Positions 1 to 7,136 of a DNA stretch of 11,121 bases are shown here, one piece after another. Position numbers and translations under genes: made by a program. Each line of letters starts with the position of its first letter. Position 1 is the first letter of the stretch. The notes under the pieces were generated by a model. That model was given only the letters and a program-made list of their open reading frames with translations. It searched no databases and was not told the DNA's origin. Source of the stretch: an uncultured Verrucomicrobiota bacterium (GTDB taxonomy: Bacteria > Verrucomicrobiota > Verrucomicrobiia > Methylacidiphilales > Verrucolacustridaceae); the NCBI GenBank assembly GCA_903905395.1, contig CAIVGD010000178.1, positions 1-11,121 of the forward strand. Reading direction: 5' to 3'.

Positions 1-1012
1 CCTCCGCCGCCCCCGCCGTCACCGTCGCACGCCAATCCTCCTCAAACGGATCCGGCACCGGTTCTTTTGAAGCCTTTACCACCGCCTCCTCCACTTCGCG
101 GTAGGCTTCCTCTCTCCACTTCTCCCACTCTTTTCCACGGCCCCGGGCCTTCATTACTTCCTCCATGACTTTCAGACAGTCCCTTCCCCGACTGGAACTC
201 TTCATCTCCGCGTCCACATACAGGCCATCGTCATGCTCCCCATGACCGCACAACCTCAACAACCGCCCCACCACCAACTGCGGTCCCGCCCCCTCCCTCG
301 CCCTCTCCACGGCCCGACCCACAACCTCCAAACACGCCTCCGGATCCGTTCCATCCACCCCGTGCCCATCCACCCCATACCCCTTCGCCCGGTCGAGCAG
401 ATCGGTGCAGGCATATTGACGCTCGCTGGGGGTCGAGTACGCGTACCCATTGTCCGCCACCACAGTCACCAAAGGAAGTTTCTCCACCGCCGCCACATTT
501 AATCCCTCGTGGAAAGATCCGGTGGAGGTCGCCCCGTCTCCGGCACAGACCAATCCCACCCGGCCTTGTTCTCCCTTCATTCTCTTCGCCAACAGAACCC
601 CGGCTGTCGCCGAAACCATCGCCCCGAGATGGCTAATCATGGGCAGGACGCCCCGCGTGAGATCCCCTCGATGAATGTTGCCGTCCCGCCCCTTCATCGA
701 GCCCAGTCTCGACCCCAAATAGGTCCGCACGGCGTCGATCATCGGTTCCCCAAAAGCCAGCCGCCCAGCCATATCGCGGATCAACGGGGCAAACACATCC
801 CCTTTCCGCAGAGAAACTCCGCCAGCCGCACTCAGCCCCTCCTGCCCCCGGCCCAGATACACGCCCCCCACGATTCGCCCCGCTCTATAAAGACTAGCCA
901 GTTTATCTTCCACCAGCCGGGCACGGAGCATGGCACGACCCAGACTTTCCATGGGATCATGTTTCTTTTGCAAGGGAGCTCGTTCCAAAGCCCCAGCCGT
1001 ACGGGTGGCCAT
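1..1012 (-). CDS. Thiamine-diphosphate-dependent dehydrogenase E1 component, alpha subunit (partial, 3' end off window)
   Basis: This is the alpha subunit of a 2-oxo acid (pyruvate, acetoin or branched-chain type) dehydrogenase E1. It decarboxylates the oxo acid on ThDP and passes the acyl group to an E2 lipoyl domain. 337 codons are visible and the frame is open at the window edge; the family is usually 320-370 residues, so little is missing. The ThDP motif is clear: GDG at residues 158-160 and the closing Asn at 188, with FHEGLNVA and ADNGYAYSTP around it. An N-terminal GQEG (57-60) and the active-site loop CGHGEHDD (255-262) also fit. The ATG at 1012 is the first Met after an in-frame TAA four codons upstream. 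GGGAGAGG lies about 12 nt before it, a slightly distant ribosome site. It is last in a minus-strand run with hldD and the cNMP-domain gene, 49 bp after the latter. Substrate cannot be read from the sequence. The E1 beta gene would be expected beyond the left edge. Confidence 0.9.
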   Translation of the reverse strand, partial: MATRTAGALERAPLQKKHDPMESLGRAMLRARLVEDKLASLYRAGRIVGGVYLGRGQEGLSAAGGVSLRKGDVFAPLIRDMAGRLAFGEPMIDAVRTYLGSRLGSMKGRDGNIHRGDLTRGVLPMISHLGAMVSATAGVLLAKRMKGEQGRVGLVCAGDGATSTGSFHEGLNVAAVEKLPLVTVVADNGYAYSTPSERQYACTDLLDRAKGYGVDGHGVDGTDPEACLEVVGRAVERAREGAGPQLVVGRLLRLCGHGEHDDGLYVDAEMKSSSRGRDCLKVMEEVMKARGRGKEWEKWREEAYREVEEAVVKASKEPVPDPFEEDWRATVTAGAAE

Positions 1013-1061
1013 TTCCTTAAATTACCTCTCCCTGCCTTCCCGCCAAGCTTCCCCCGCCCTC

Positions 1062-1544
1062 CTAGACCGCCCAGCCCGCGTACATTTTTTCCAGAGCCAG
1101 TCGTAATCCGGCCGCCGTGCGAGGTTCCCCGGAGACCCCTTGATACATCGGCAACCGTTCCAACAATCGCACCAGCCTTCGGGCGAGCGATTCCATCATC
1201 TGCCGCTGGAATTTTCCCCTCACCCCTCGTCCGCCACCCAGAAATTCTTTCACACGCGCCGCCGGCACGATCAAGGCGGTCACCTTCCCCTCCGCCACCA
1301 CCGTGGCCGAACGCCGCCGGCCCGTCAGAATCGAGAGCTCCCCTATAATCTCTCCCTGCCCCAACCGCGCCAGGACGAGTGCATCCCGTCCCTGAATCCG
1401 CTTCTCCACCCGTGCTCTCCCCGATAAAATCACCAGAAGATCCCGCGCCGATCCCCCCTCCAACACCATGACCTCCTCCTTGGCAAAAAGCCTTTTTTTC
1501 GCCCTCGGAAAGATCCGGTTCCAGCCGGCGGTTCCCATTTTCAT
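1062..1544 (-). CDS. Cyclic nucleotide-binding (CAP_ED) domain protein without DNA-binding domain
   Basis: A 160-residue protein that is essentially one cNMP-binding beta-barrel domain. VLEGGSARDLLVILSG (about 27-42) gives the first strands and glycine turns. The phosphate-binding cassette is GEIIGELSILTGRRRSATVVA (about 64-84), with the conserved G-E-L and the R-x-A-T pattern. The C-terminal part is a basic helix rich in Arg and Leu (about 113-135). There is no helix-turn-helix, so it is not a complete CRP/FNR regulator; it may be a sensor or partner subunit. The ATG at 1544 has no convincing Shine-Dalgarno, and a second ATG two codons later is an equally possible start. It lies 79 bp after hldD and 49 bp before the E1 alpha gene on the same strand, so co-transcription is likely. 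Whether it really binds cAMP or c-di-GMP is unknown. Confidence 0.82.
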   Translation of the reverse strand: MKMGTAGWNRIFPRAKKRLFAKEEVMVLEGGSARDLLVILSGRARVEKRIQGRDALVLARLGQGEIIGELSILTGRRRSATVVAEGKVTALIVPAARVKEFLGGGRGVRGKFQRQMMESLARRLVRLLERLPMYQGVSGEPRTAAGLRLALEKMYAGWAV

Positions 1545-1623
1545 CTTTTTCTTTCTACCCCACTTCCATTCCCTTCACCAGCCTCCCCGATGACGCTCCC
1601 AAAAACGGGACGCCGATCTTTTC

Positions 1624-2616
1624 TCATCGAGCCACACGCCGGATCGCAGAAGCTCCAGAAGAACTGCGACCCTTTTTTTTCGTCACCCTTCCCTTCGTCA
1701 GCCAGCCCGATTTAAAATAATTCTCCAACCCATCCTCCAAACTATACTTCGGCTGAATCTTCAAATCCCTTTCGGTCGCCGTCATGTCCGCCTCGGTGTG
1801 AGGCTGATAAAACGGATACGTGCATTCGAAATATTCCGGCTTCAGCTTGGTTCCCAATACCGTGTTCAGCCCATCCACCATCTCATTGAAACTTCTCGGC
1901 TGACCGGATCCCGCGTTCCACACCCCGCTCTTGCCCGATTTCAGCGCAGCCAGGGTGAACGCCACGATATCTTTCACGTAAACAAAGTCCCGCTTCTGTT
2001 GCCCATTCTTAAAAATGCGCGGTCGTTTCCCCATCAGCATCTGCCCGGCCAAGTGCCAAGCCATGCTCGCCGGCACCCCTTTGTGCCCCTCGCGAGGTCC
2101 GTAAACATTAAAATAACGTAGGCCGGCAATTTGCCAGGCCGGTTCCTCTGCCTGGATTTTTCGGGCCAGATTCTCTACCTGCACTTTGGAAAAGGCGTAG
2201 GCGTTGGCAGGAGCCAGTGGATCCCCCACTCGGTTCACCCCAGCCCGAATGCCGTAAGTCGCAGCACTAGAGGCATAGACCACCGGCGTCTTTTCGGGGC
2301 GGAGATAATCCAAAAGACGACGAAAACCCTCCACGTTATCGTGAGTCTGGATCTTTTGATCCTGCAGGGTCGTGTCGGTGATCGAGGCTAGATGGAATAC
2401 GGCGTCTGGCCTTTTGCCCCCAAACTTCGCCTGCCAATCCAATCGGGAGATGTCGGCCGCCACAAAGTCCCCCCGGAACCCCTCGAGATTGGGAAACGAG
2501 CCGCTTCGAAAATCGTCCAAAACGGTCAAAGCGGCAGCGGGAAACTCCTCTTGCAGGCGCAAAACCAGGTTGGACCCGATAAAACCACCCCCCCCAGTGA
2601 TCCATATCTTCTTCAT
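1624..2616 (-). CDS. hldD: ADP-L-glycero-D-manno-heptose 6-epimerase
   Basis: An extended short-chain dehydrogenase that converts ADP-D-glycero-D-manno-heptose to the L-glycero form, the last cytoplasmic step in making the heptose donor for the LPS inner core. A Rossmann motif GGGGFIG is at residues 8-14. The catalytic set is YASSAATYG (114-122, Ser116/117), Tyr140-x3-Lys144, and the HldD hallmark REGHKG (175-180) with Lys179 as the second acid/base lysine. KRDFVYVKDI (208-217) and the QPHTEADM segment (271-278) also match the family. At 330 residues it is slightly longer than the roughly 310 of E. coli HldD. The excess is a basic, Ser-rich tail (311-330) of unknown role. The start is the only Met near the Rossmann motif. 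No Shine-Dalgarno is present; a good promoter ends 8 nt before the ATG. It heads the minus-strand run and diverges from the PagL-like gene, which also acts on LPS. Confidence 0.93.
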   Translation of the reverse strand: MKKIWITGGGGFIGSNLVLRLQEEFPAAALTVLDDFRSGSFPNLEGFRGDFVAADISRLDWQAKFGGKRPDAVFHLASITDTTLQDQKIQTHDNVEGFRRLLDYLRPEKTPVVYASSAATYGIRAGVNRVGDPLAPANAYAFSKVQVENLARKIQAEEPAWQIAGLRYFNVYGPREGHKGVPASMAWHLAGQMLMGKRPRIFKNGQQKRDFVYVKDIVAFTLAALKSGKSGVWNAGSGQPRSFNEMVDGLNTVLGTKLKPEYFECTYPFYQPHTEADMTATERDLKIQPKYSLEDGLENYFKSGWLTKGRVTKKKGRSSSGASAIRRVAR

Positions 2617-2624
2617 GCTTGTTT

Positions 2625-2652
2625 AGTATATAGGTAAAAAAACACTTCCCAA
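2625..2652 (-). promoter_or_regulatory. Sigma70-like promoter of hldD, possibly leaderless
   Basis: Read on the minus strand, TTGGGA (2647-2652) and TATACT (2625-2630) are separated by 16 bp. They match 4/6 and 5/6 of the sigma70 consensus. The -10 box ends only 8 nt before the hldD ATG (2616-2614), so transcription would begin at or within a base or two of the start codon. This agrees with the absence of a Shine-Dalgarno there. Confidence 0.55.
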
Positions 2653-2704
2653 ACATAAAAATACCACCTAGAAAGCTCGCTTGATTTTTAGCAATTCCAT
2701 CACC

Positions 2705-3388
2705 ATGAACCTGCTCATCAAAGCTTTCAGAAAAGCATCGAGATCCGTTCTGGGTCTCGGTCAGGCCCTTTTTCTGTTCACTCTCTGCTCAAATTGCTGG
2801 GCTGGGACGGAAATCACCCAAACCCCCACCGCCCCAATCTCCGATTCCATCTCCAACTCCCCCTCCTCAACCCTTTTCGGGGAAGATGTCGTCAGTCTCT
2901 CCGCCGAAACCGCCGGCCTCTGCTCCATCAACAATCCCCACGACTACACCTATCTTCCCCAGTTGATCACGGTGGGTTGGCAGTTGGACGCCATCGGCAA
3001 CGATGGCTGGAACCGCGGCAACACCGAGTTCCTCTTCAGCGGCATGTTCGGCCCCGTCACCCAAGGGCCCAATCCCTGGTTCGCCGGTTGTCTTTTCGGT
3101 CCCCGCTACAACTTCATCCAAGAAGGATGGCCGGTCGTCCCCTACCTCGAATCCCGTGTCGGCTTCATTTTCACCCACGCCACCGGCGCCCCCTCCTCCC
3201 AAGGCCAGGACTTCTGCTTCAGCTTTACTGTGGGAGCCGGCGTGGAGATTCCCGTCGTGGATCAGCTTTCCGTGAATCTAGGCATCATGTACCAGCACAT
3301 CTCCAATGGTGGTCTTTCCGAGCCGGAAACCAATAATGTCGGGCTCGATTCCATCGGACCTGTCCTCTCCATTACTTGGGCTTTTTAA
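2705..3388 (+). CDS. PagL-family lipid A 3-O-deacylase (outer-membrane acyloxyacyl hydrolase)
   Basis: A 227-residue predicted outer-membrane beta-barrel enzyme that removes the 3-O acyl chain from lipid A. Residues 1-33 form a signal peptide: basic start (K6, R9, K10, R13), a hydrophobic stretch from about 15 to 29, and likely cleavage after CWA. The barrel has alternating aromatic strands, the family-typical PYLESRVGF (146-154), the catalytic YQHISNGG (196-203; His198, Ser200) and a C-terminal Phe typical of outer-membrane barrels. The acid residue is uncertain: Glu206, Glu208 or Asp215. I chose the ATG at 2705 because it directly begins the signal peptide. A TTG at 2681 in the same frame would add eight residues. 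Neither has a clear ribosome site. It is divergent from hldD and may tune lipid A under envelope stress. Confidence 0.82.
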   Translation: MNLLIKAFRKASRSVLGLGQALFLFTLCSNCWAGTEITQTPTAPISDSISNSPSSTLFGEDVVSLSAETAGLCSINNPHDYTYLPQLITVGWQLDAIGNDGWNRGNTEFLFSGMFGPVTQGPNPWFAGCLFGPRYNFIQEGWPVVPYLESRVGFIFTHATGAPSSQGQDFCFSFTVGAGVEIPVVDQLSVNLGIMYQHISNGGLSEPETNNVGLDSIGPVLSITWAF

Positions 3389-3421
3389 GTTTTGGATCAG
3401 GCTCCTGCCCCATCCAAAACT
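3388..3421 (+). terminator. Hairpin after the PagL-like gene, possible terminator
   Basis: AGTTTTGGAT (3388-3397) is perfectly repeated in inverted form as ATCCAAAACT (3412-3421). The loop can form an inner GGC-TCCT-GCC helix. The stem begins at the last base of the stop codon. No T-run follows on the plus strand, so it may act as a weak terminator or a 3'-end-protecting structure rather than a standard intrinsic terminator. Confidence 0.5.
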
Positions 3422-3452
3422 CGTCCGCCCGCCCCCTCTTCACTCCAGTATC

Positions 3453-3482
3453 TTGTTAACAGATGGTGTGTAATTTTATAAA
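3453..3482 (+). promoter_or_regulatory. Candidate promoter of the ABC operon
   Basis: In an AT-rich block within otherwise GC-rich DNA, TTGTTA (3453-3458) and TATAAA (3477-3482) are 18 bp apart. Other AT-rich hexamers lie at 3490-3506, so the exact -10 is not certain. Transcription from here would leave a leader of roughly 80 nt before the ATG at 3573. Confidence 0.4.
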
Positions 3483-3489
3483 CTGTTAA
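3456..3489 (+). repeat. Inverted repeat TTAACAG-N20-CTGTTAA across the candidate promoter
   Basis: Perfect 7-bp arms at 3456-3462 and 3483-3489 are separated by 20 bp. The left arm overlaps the candidate -35 box and the right arm begins just after the candidate -10. The arm centres are 27 bp apart, so it could be a split operator or a chance feature of AT-rich DNA. Confidence 0.4.
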
Positions 3490-3572
3490 GTATAAATAAT
3501 ATAAAATGCTAATTCTTGTCTGATTCGTGATTTCTTGACAAGTTACTAACACCAGCCCACCCCCTCCTTTTC

Positions 3573-4238
3573 ATGCTCGAAACTCGTGATCTCCATAAAT
3601 CGTACCAAACCGGCGAAGCCCGCGTCGATGCCCTCCGCGGGATCACCTTAAAAATCCTCCCCGGCGAAATCATCGCCATCACCGGACCCAGCGGTTGCGG
3701 AAAAAGCACTCTCCTCCACATTCTCGGAGCACTCGACACCCCCTCCTCAGGCCAGATCTACCTCGAGGGACACCCCCTCCACTCGCTCGACGATGATAAA
3801 CTCACCGCCCTGCGCCGACTCAAACTCGGCTTCGTTTTCCAATTTTTTCATCTCCTACCCACTCTCACAGTCGAAGAAAATGTCCTCCTCCCCCTCCTCC
3901 TCTCAGGTCGGGTGAACGCCGCCGCCCGCGAGCGCGCACACAACCTCCTCACCTCCGTCAGCCTCGCCGACCGCTCTCACCACCGCCCCCATCAGCTCTC
4001 CGGCGGCCAACTCCAACGCGCCGCCATCGCCCGCGCCCTCATCCACCAACCCTCCATTCTTCTGGCCGACGAACCCACCGGCAACCTCGATTCCGCTTCC
4101 AGCACCGCCGTCATCGACCTCATCACCAGCCTCGCCCGTCAGGAAAAAACCACCGTCGTCATCGTCACCCATAGCGAGAAAGTCGCCGCCGCCGCCAGTC
4201 GCCGCATCTCCCTCGTCGACGGCCGCATCCAATCCTGA
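3573..4238 (+). CDS. ABC transporter ATP-binding protein (LolD/MacB type)
   Basis: The 221-residue ATPase of an FtsX-class (type VII, MacB/LolCDE-like) ABC system; it powers conformational work of the permease at the cytoplasmic face. Walker A GPSGCGKST is at 38-46, the Q-loop Gln at 90, signature LSGGQ at 142-146, Walker B ILLADEP at 162-168 with catalytic Glu167, D-loop NLDS at 171-174 and H-loop His200. FQFFHLLPTLTVEENV (89-104) and the overall length are typical of LolD/MacB/FtsE relatives. The ATG at 3573 directly begins the usual LETRDLHKSY start; the bases before it are pyrimidines with no Shine-Dalgarno. The permease begins 2 nt after its stop, so they form one transporter. All key residues are present. 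The substrate cannot be assigned from the ATPase. Confidence 0.93.
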   Translation: MLETRDLHKSYQTGEARVDALRGITLKILPGEIIAITGPSGCGKSTLLHILGALDTPSSGQIYLEGHPLHSLDDDKLTALRRLKLGFVFQFFHLLPTLTVEENVLLPLLLSGRVNAAARERAHNLLTSVSLADRSHHRPHQLSGGQLQRAAIARALIHQPSILLADEPTGNLDSASSTAVIDLITSLARQEKTTVVIVTHSEKVAAAASRRISLVDGRIQS

Positions 4239-4240
4239 CC

Positions 4241-6820
4241 TTGAACTGGTTTCTCACCCTCCGCATTTTTCTCGCCCACGGAGGTCGTGACTTTCTTCGG
4301 CACAAAACCCTCTCCCTCCTCAATCTCACCGCCCTCGCCGTCGGGGTCGCCGCCATCGTCGCCATCCAAACGGTCAACGAAACCGCCCTTCGCTCCTTCC
4401 GCGCCTCGCTCGACCTCGTCGCCGGCCGCCCCGATTTTACCGTCGAAGGCCAAGGGTTCCGACTGCCAGAAAAATTAATCACCCTCCTTCGCCAAGATCC
4501 CGCCGTCCGCGAAGTCACCCCCACCGTCCAACTCGTCGCATCCCTTCCCGCCTACCGCGGGGAATTCCTACATCTCATCGGAGTAGATCCCTTCTCCAAC
4601 GGCGAACTCGTCACCTACCGGCTGGAAGACGCCCTCCGCACTCCCACCGATGCCATCGCTTTCGTCTCCGAACCCAACACCATCGCCCTCACCCGACCCC
4701 TCGCCGATCGCCTTCACCTCAAACCCGGCGACACCATCCGCGCCATCTCCGGCGGGCATGAGGCCAATCTCCGTATCCGTTTCCTTCTCGAACCCTCCCC
4801 AGACTTGATCGGCGCCGACGACCACCTCGCCATCGCCGATATCGCCACCGTCCAGTCCTCCTTCGGACTCGGCGGGCAGATCGATCGCATCGAGGCCCTT
4901 CTTCTTCCCGACGCTTCTGGAAATATAACCTCCGCCCGCACCCAACTCCTCTCCCGCCTCACCCCCCACCTTCCCTCACACGCCCGAGCCGGCCCGCCCG
5001 AACGCCGGGGCAACGAAATCGAAAAAATGCTCGGCGCCTTCCAACTCAATCTCACCGCCCTCTCTCTCATCGCCCTCGTCGTGGGCATGTTTCTCGTCAC
5101 CAATACCGTCGCCGCCAACGTCGTGCGCCGCCGTGCCGAACTCGGACTCCTCCGCGCCCTCGGACTCGATCGCCGTTCCGTCATCTTTCTCCTCGTCGGT
5201 GAATCCCTCCTCCTCGCTATCGTCGGATCCACTCTGGGAATCTTTCTCGGTTTGCATGTCGCCCGAGCTCTCCTCCAATCGGTTTCCTCCACCATCACCT
5301 CCCACTATGTCCTCCTCAGCATGCGGGACATCATCGTCAGCCCATGGAGTTTGGCGGGAGCAGGCCTCGCCGGACTTCTCGCGGCCGGCCTCGCCGCCTG
5401 GTGGCCCGCCCGCGAAGCCTCGCTCGTGCCACCGGTCGATGCCCTGCAATCCGGAAACGCTGCGGATCGCGCTTCCTCCCCGCGTTCCCTCGCTCCCCTC
5501 GCCGCCGTGATCCTCTTTTTCTTTACTCTGTTTTTTTCCGCCACCGCCCTTTATGGGCACATCCCCCGCACCGGTTTCCTCGCCGCTCTTAGCATTCTTC
5601 TCGCCGCCGCCTTTCTCGCCCCCACCGTCGGTCGACTCCTAGCCCGCTTCCCCTCTTTGCCGTTTCCCTCCGCCATCCTCGCCCGCTCCGCTTTTGTCCG
5701 GGGCCTTCACCGCCACGGGATGGCCGCCGCCGCTCTCTCCGTCGCCGTCGCTATGGCCATCGGTGTCACCATCATGGTTCACAGCTTCCGCGCCACCGTC
5801 GATCAGTGGATCGGGGAAAACATCAAAGCCGATCTCTTCATCGCTCCATCCACCAACATCATCGCCGGCGCTCTCGAACCCCTCGATCCCGAAGCCGAAA
5901 CCCTCGCCCTCGCCACCCCCGGAGTCCGCGCCGTCGGCAGCTATCGCGAAGTACGCCTCTTTCTTAATGGACTCCCCGCCAAACTAGCCGCCTGTAAACT
6001 CGACATCCTCCGCATTTATAATCCCCTCACCTTTCTCTATTCTCTGCCAGGCGATCCTTATGAACTCTGCCTCAAGGGTGATTTCGCAATCGTTTCCGAA
6101 AATTTCGCACGCCGCCGCCAACTCAAACCTGGCGACACCATCTCCCTGCCCACTCCCACCGGTCTCCGCCCGCTCCAAGTCGCCGCCGTTTTTCGAGATT
6201 ACACATCCGAATCCGGCCTCCTCCTTCTCGACCGCTCCGCCTACCAACGCCTCACAGGCGACCTCGGCCTCACCAGTCTCGCGATCCATCTCGAACCCGG
6301 CAGCTCCGCCCAAGCAGTGGGAGATGTCATGCGGGAAAAATTACGCCCCCGCGGCGAGTTCCTGATCTACTCCCAAGCCGGACTGCGCGAGGAAGCACTC
6401 CGCATTTTTGACCGCTCCTTTGCCGTCACGGCTCTCCTTCGCACCCTCGCCATCGCCGTCGCCGCCCTCGGCGTCACCCTCTCCCTAACCGCACTCGGGG
6501 TGGAACGTACCCGCGAGATTGGAATCCTTCGCGCTACGGGAGCTTCTCGCGGCCAAATTCTACGCACCATCATGGCCGAATCGGCCTATCTCGGCGTCAC
6601 TGGGATTTCGCTGGGACTCGTAACCGGTTTTGCCGTCGCCCTCATCCTCATGCAGGTCATCAACCGCGCCTTCTTCGGTTGGACAATCGATTGGCACACT
6701 CCTTACCCCTCTTTGTTTCTCATCGTCGTCGGAATGATGTTCGCCTGCCTCCTAGCATCCCTTCCTCCCGCCTGGCGCGCCTCTCGCCTCCCCCCCGCCG
6801 ACGCCCTGCGATCGGAATGA
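4241..6820 (+). CDS. FtsX-like ABC permease with duplicated FtsX domains
   Basis: An 859-residue membrane permease built as two FtsX units. Predicted membrane segments are near 25-45, 268-292, 314-340, 368-389, 416-438, 445-466, 493-514, 727-752, 783-807 and 823-843, ten in all. Large extracytoplasmic domains span about 46-265 and 515-725. The characteristic cytoplasmic coupling motif occurs twice: RRRAELGLLRALG (296-308) and ERTREIGILRATG (755-767). Each FtsX unit ends in a DAL motif (PPVDALQSG 397-405; PPADALRSE 851-859). The start is a TTG two bases after the ATPase stop; it gives the normal family N-terminus, and the next in-frame Met is only at residue 263. Translation is probably coupled to the ATPase. 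Members serve in lipoprotein, lipid or peptide export or in mechanotransmission. The lipocalin-type neighbour favours an envelope lipid-like substrate (inference). Confidence 0.92.
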   Translation: MNWFLTLRIFLAHGGRDFLRHKTLSLLNLTALAVGVAAIVAIQTVNETALRSFRASLDLVAGRPDFTVEGQGFRLPEKLITLLRQDPAVREVTPTVQLVASLPAYRGEFLHLIGVDPFSNGELVTYRLEDALRTPTDAIAFVSEPNTIALTRPLADRLHLKPGDTIRAISGGHEANLRIRFLLEPSPDLIGADDHLAIADIATVQSSFGLGGQIDRIEALLLPDASGNITSARTQLLSRLTPHLPSHARAGPPERRGNEIEKMLGAFQLNLTALSLIALVVGMFLVTNTVAANVVRRRAELGLLRALGLDRRSVIFLLVGESLLLAIVGSTLGIFLGLHVARALLQSVSSTITSHYVLLSMRDIIVSPWSLAGAGLAGLLAAGLAAWWPAREASLVPPVDALQSGNAADRASSPRSLAPLAAVILFFFTLFFSATALYGHIPRTGFLAALSILLAAAFLAPTVGRLLARFPSLPFPSAILARSAFVRGLHRHGMAAAALSVAVAMAIGVTIMVHSFRATVDQWIGENIKADLFIAPSTNIIAGALEPLDPEAETLALATPGVRAVGSYREVRLFLNGLPAKLAACKLDILRIYNPLTFLYSLPGDPYELCLKGDFAIVSENFARRRQLKPGDTISLPTPTGLRPLQVAAVFRDYTSESGLLLLDRSAYQRLTGDLGLTSLAIHLEPGSSAQAVGDVMREKLRPRGEFLIYSQAGLREEALRIFDRSFAVTALLRTLAIAVAALGVTLSLTALGVERTREIGILRATGASRGQILRTIMAESAYLGVTGISLGLVTGFAVALILMQVINRAFFGWTIDWHTPYPSLFLIVVGMMFACLLASLPPAWRASRLPPADALRSE
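6803..6820 (+). repeat. Left copy of the 18-bp direct repeat flanking the toxin-antitoxin cassette
   Basis: GCCCTGCGATCGGAATGA forms the last five sense codons plus stop of the permease. It is repeated perfectly at 7457-7474. With three mismatches the match extends leftwards nine more bases (6794-6820 against 7448-7474, 24 of 27 identical). Confidence 0.95.
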
Positions 6821-6871
6821 GTTTCCCATCCTTTCAAACAAGGGACTAAGCGATTTCTGCCTCCCGCCCAG

Positions 6872-6899
6872 TTGACCCCCTCAAACTCGGTCTTACTAT
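6872..6899 (+). promoter_or_regulatory. Promoter of the DUF433/DUF5615 cassette, possibly leaderless
   Basis: TTGACC (6872-6877) and TACTAT (6894-6899) are separated by 16 bp. The -10 box ends 6 nt before the ATG at 6906, and no Shine-Dalgarno is present, so the transcript could start at the start codon. The rest of 6821-6905 shows no gene. The promoter lies inside the inserted segment, so the cassette carries its own. Confidence 0.5.
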
Positions 6900-6905
6900 A
6901 GATAG

Positions 6906-7136
6906 ATGAACTTCGATTGGTCCGATTGCCCCTCTGTCTGGACAGATCCTGAAAGGCTGAGTGGTGCCCCCGCTTTTCGGGGGACCCGCGTGCCAATCTC
7001 CGCTTTGTTCACCAACTTGAAATCAGGCGCTACTTTAACTGATTTTCTATCATGGTTCCCTGGCGTTACCCGCAATCAAGTGGAAGAAGTTTTGGCCTAT
7101 GCGGCGCGGGAATCGTCTGCACTAGTCCACGGATGA
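6906..7136 (+). CDS. DUF433 family protein, probable antitoxin
   Basis: A 76-residue protein of the DUF433 family, usually found as the antitoxin partner of DUF5615 PIN-like proteins. The family core is clear: PERLSGAPAFRGTRVPIS (15-32) followed by LFTNLKSGATLTDFLSWFP (34-52) and the helix VTRNQVEEVLAYAA (54-67), a small winged-helix-like fold that could bind the cassette's own promoter. Its TGA overlaps the ATG of the next gene as ATGA, so the two are translationally coupled. GC content is lower than the flanks: line 7021-7080 is 27/60 G+C by hand count, against 42/60 for permease line 4381-4440. It begins right after a candidate -10 box. The length is normal for the family. Neutralisation of the neighbour is inferred from gene pairing. 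Confidence 0.88.
   Translation: MNFDWSDCPSVWTDPERLSGAPAFRGTRVPISALFTNLKSGATLTDFLSWFPGVTRNQVEEVLAYAARESSALVHG

Noticed and set aside
509..1348. A 279-residue open frame on the plus strand
   Set aside because: It overlaps E1 alpha and the cNMP-domain gene on the opposite strand. Its product is low-complexity Pro/Arg/Ser-rich with no family features, an expected shadow of GC-rich coding DNA.
4714..5560. Two 194-residue open frames on the minus strand under the permease gene
   Set aside because: They are antisense to a clear FtsX permease. Their products are Arg/Ser-rich or Gly/Glu-rich repeats that reflect the C-ending codons of the real gene.
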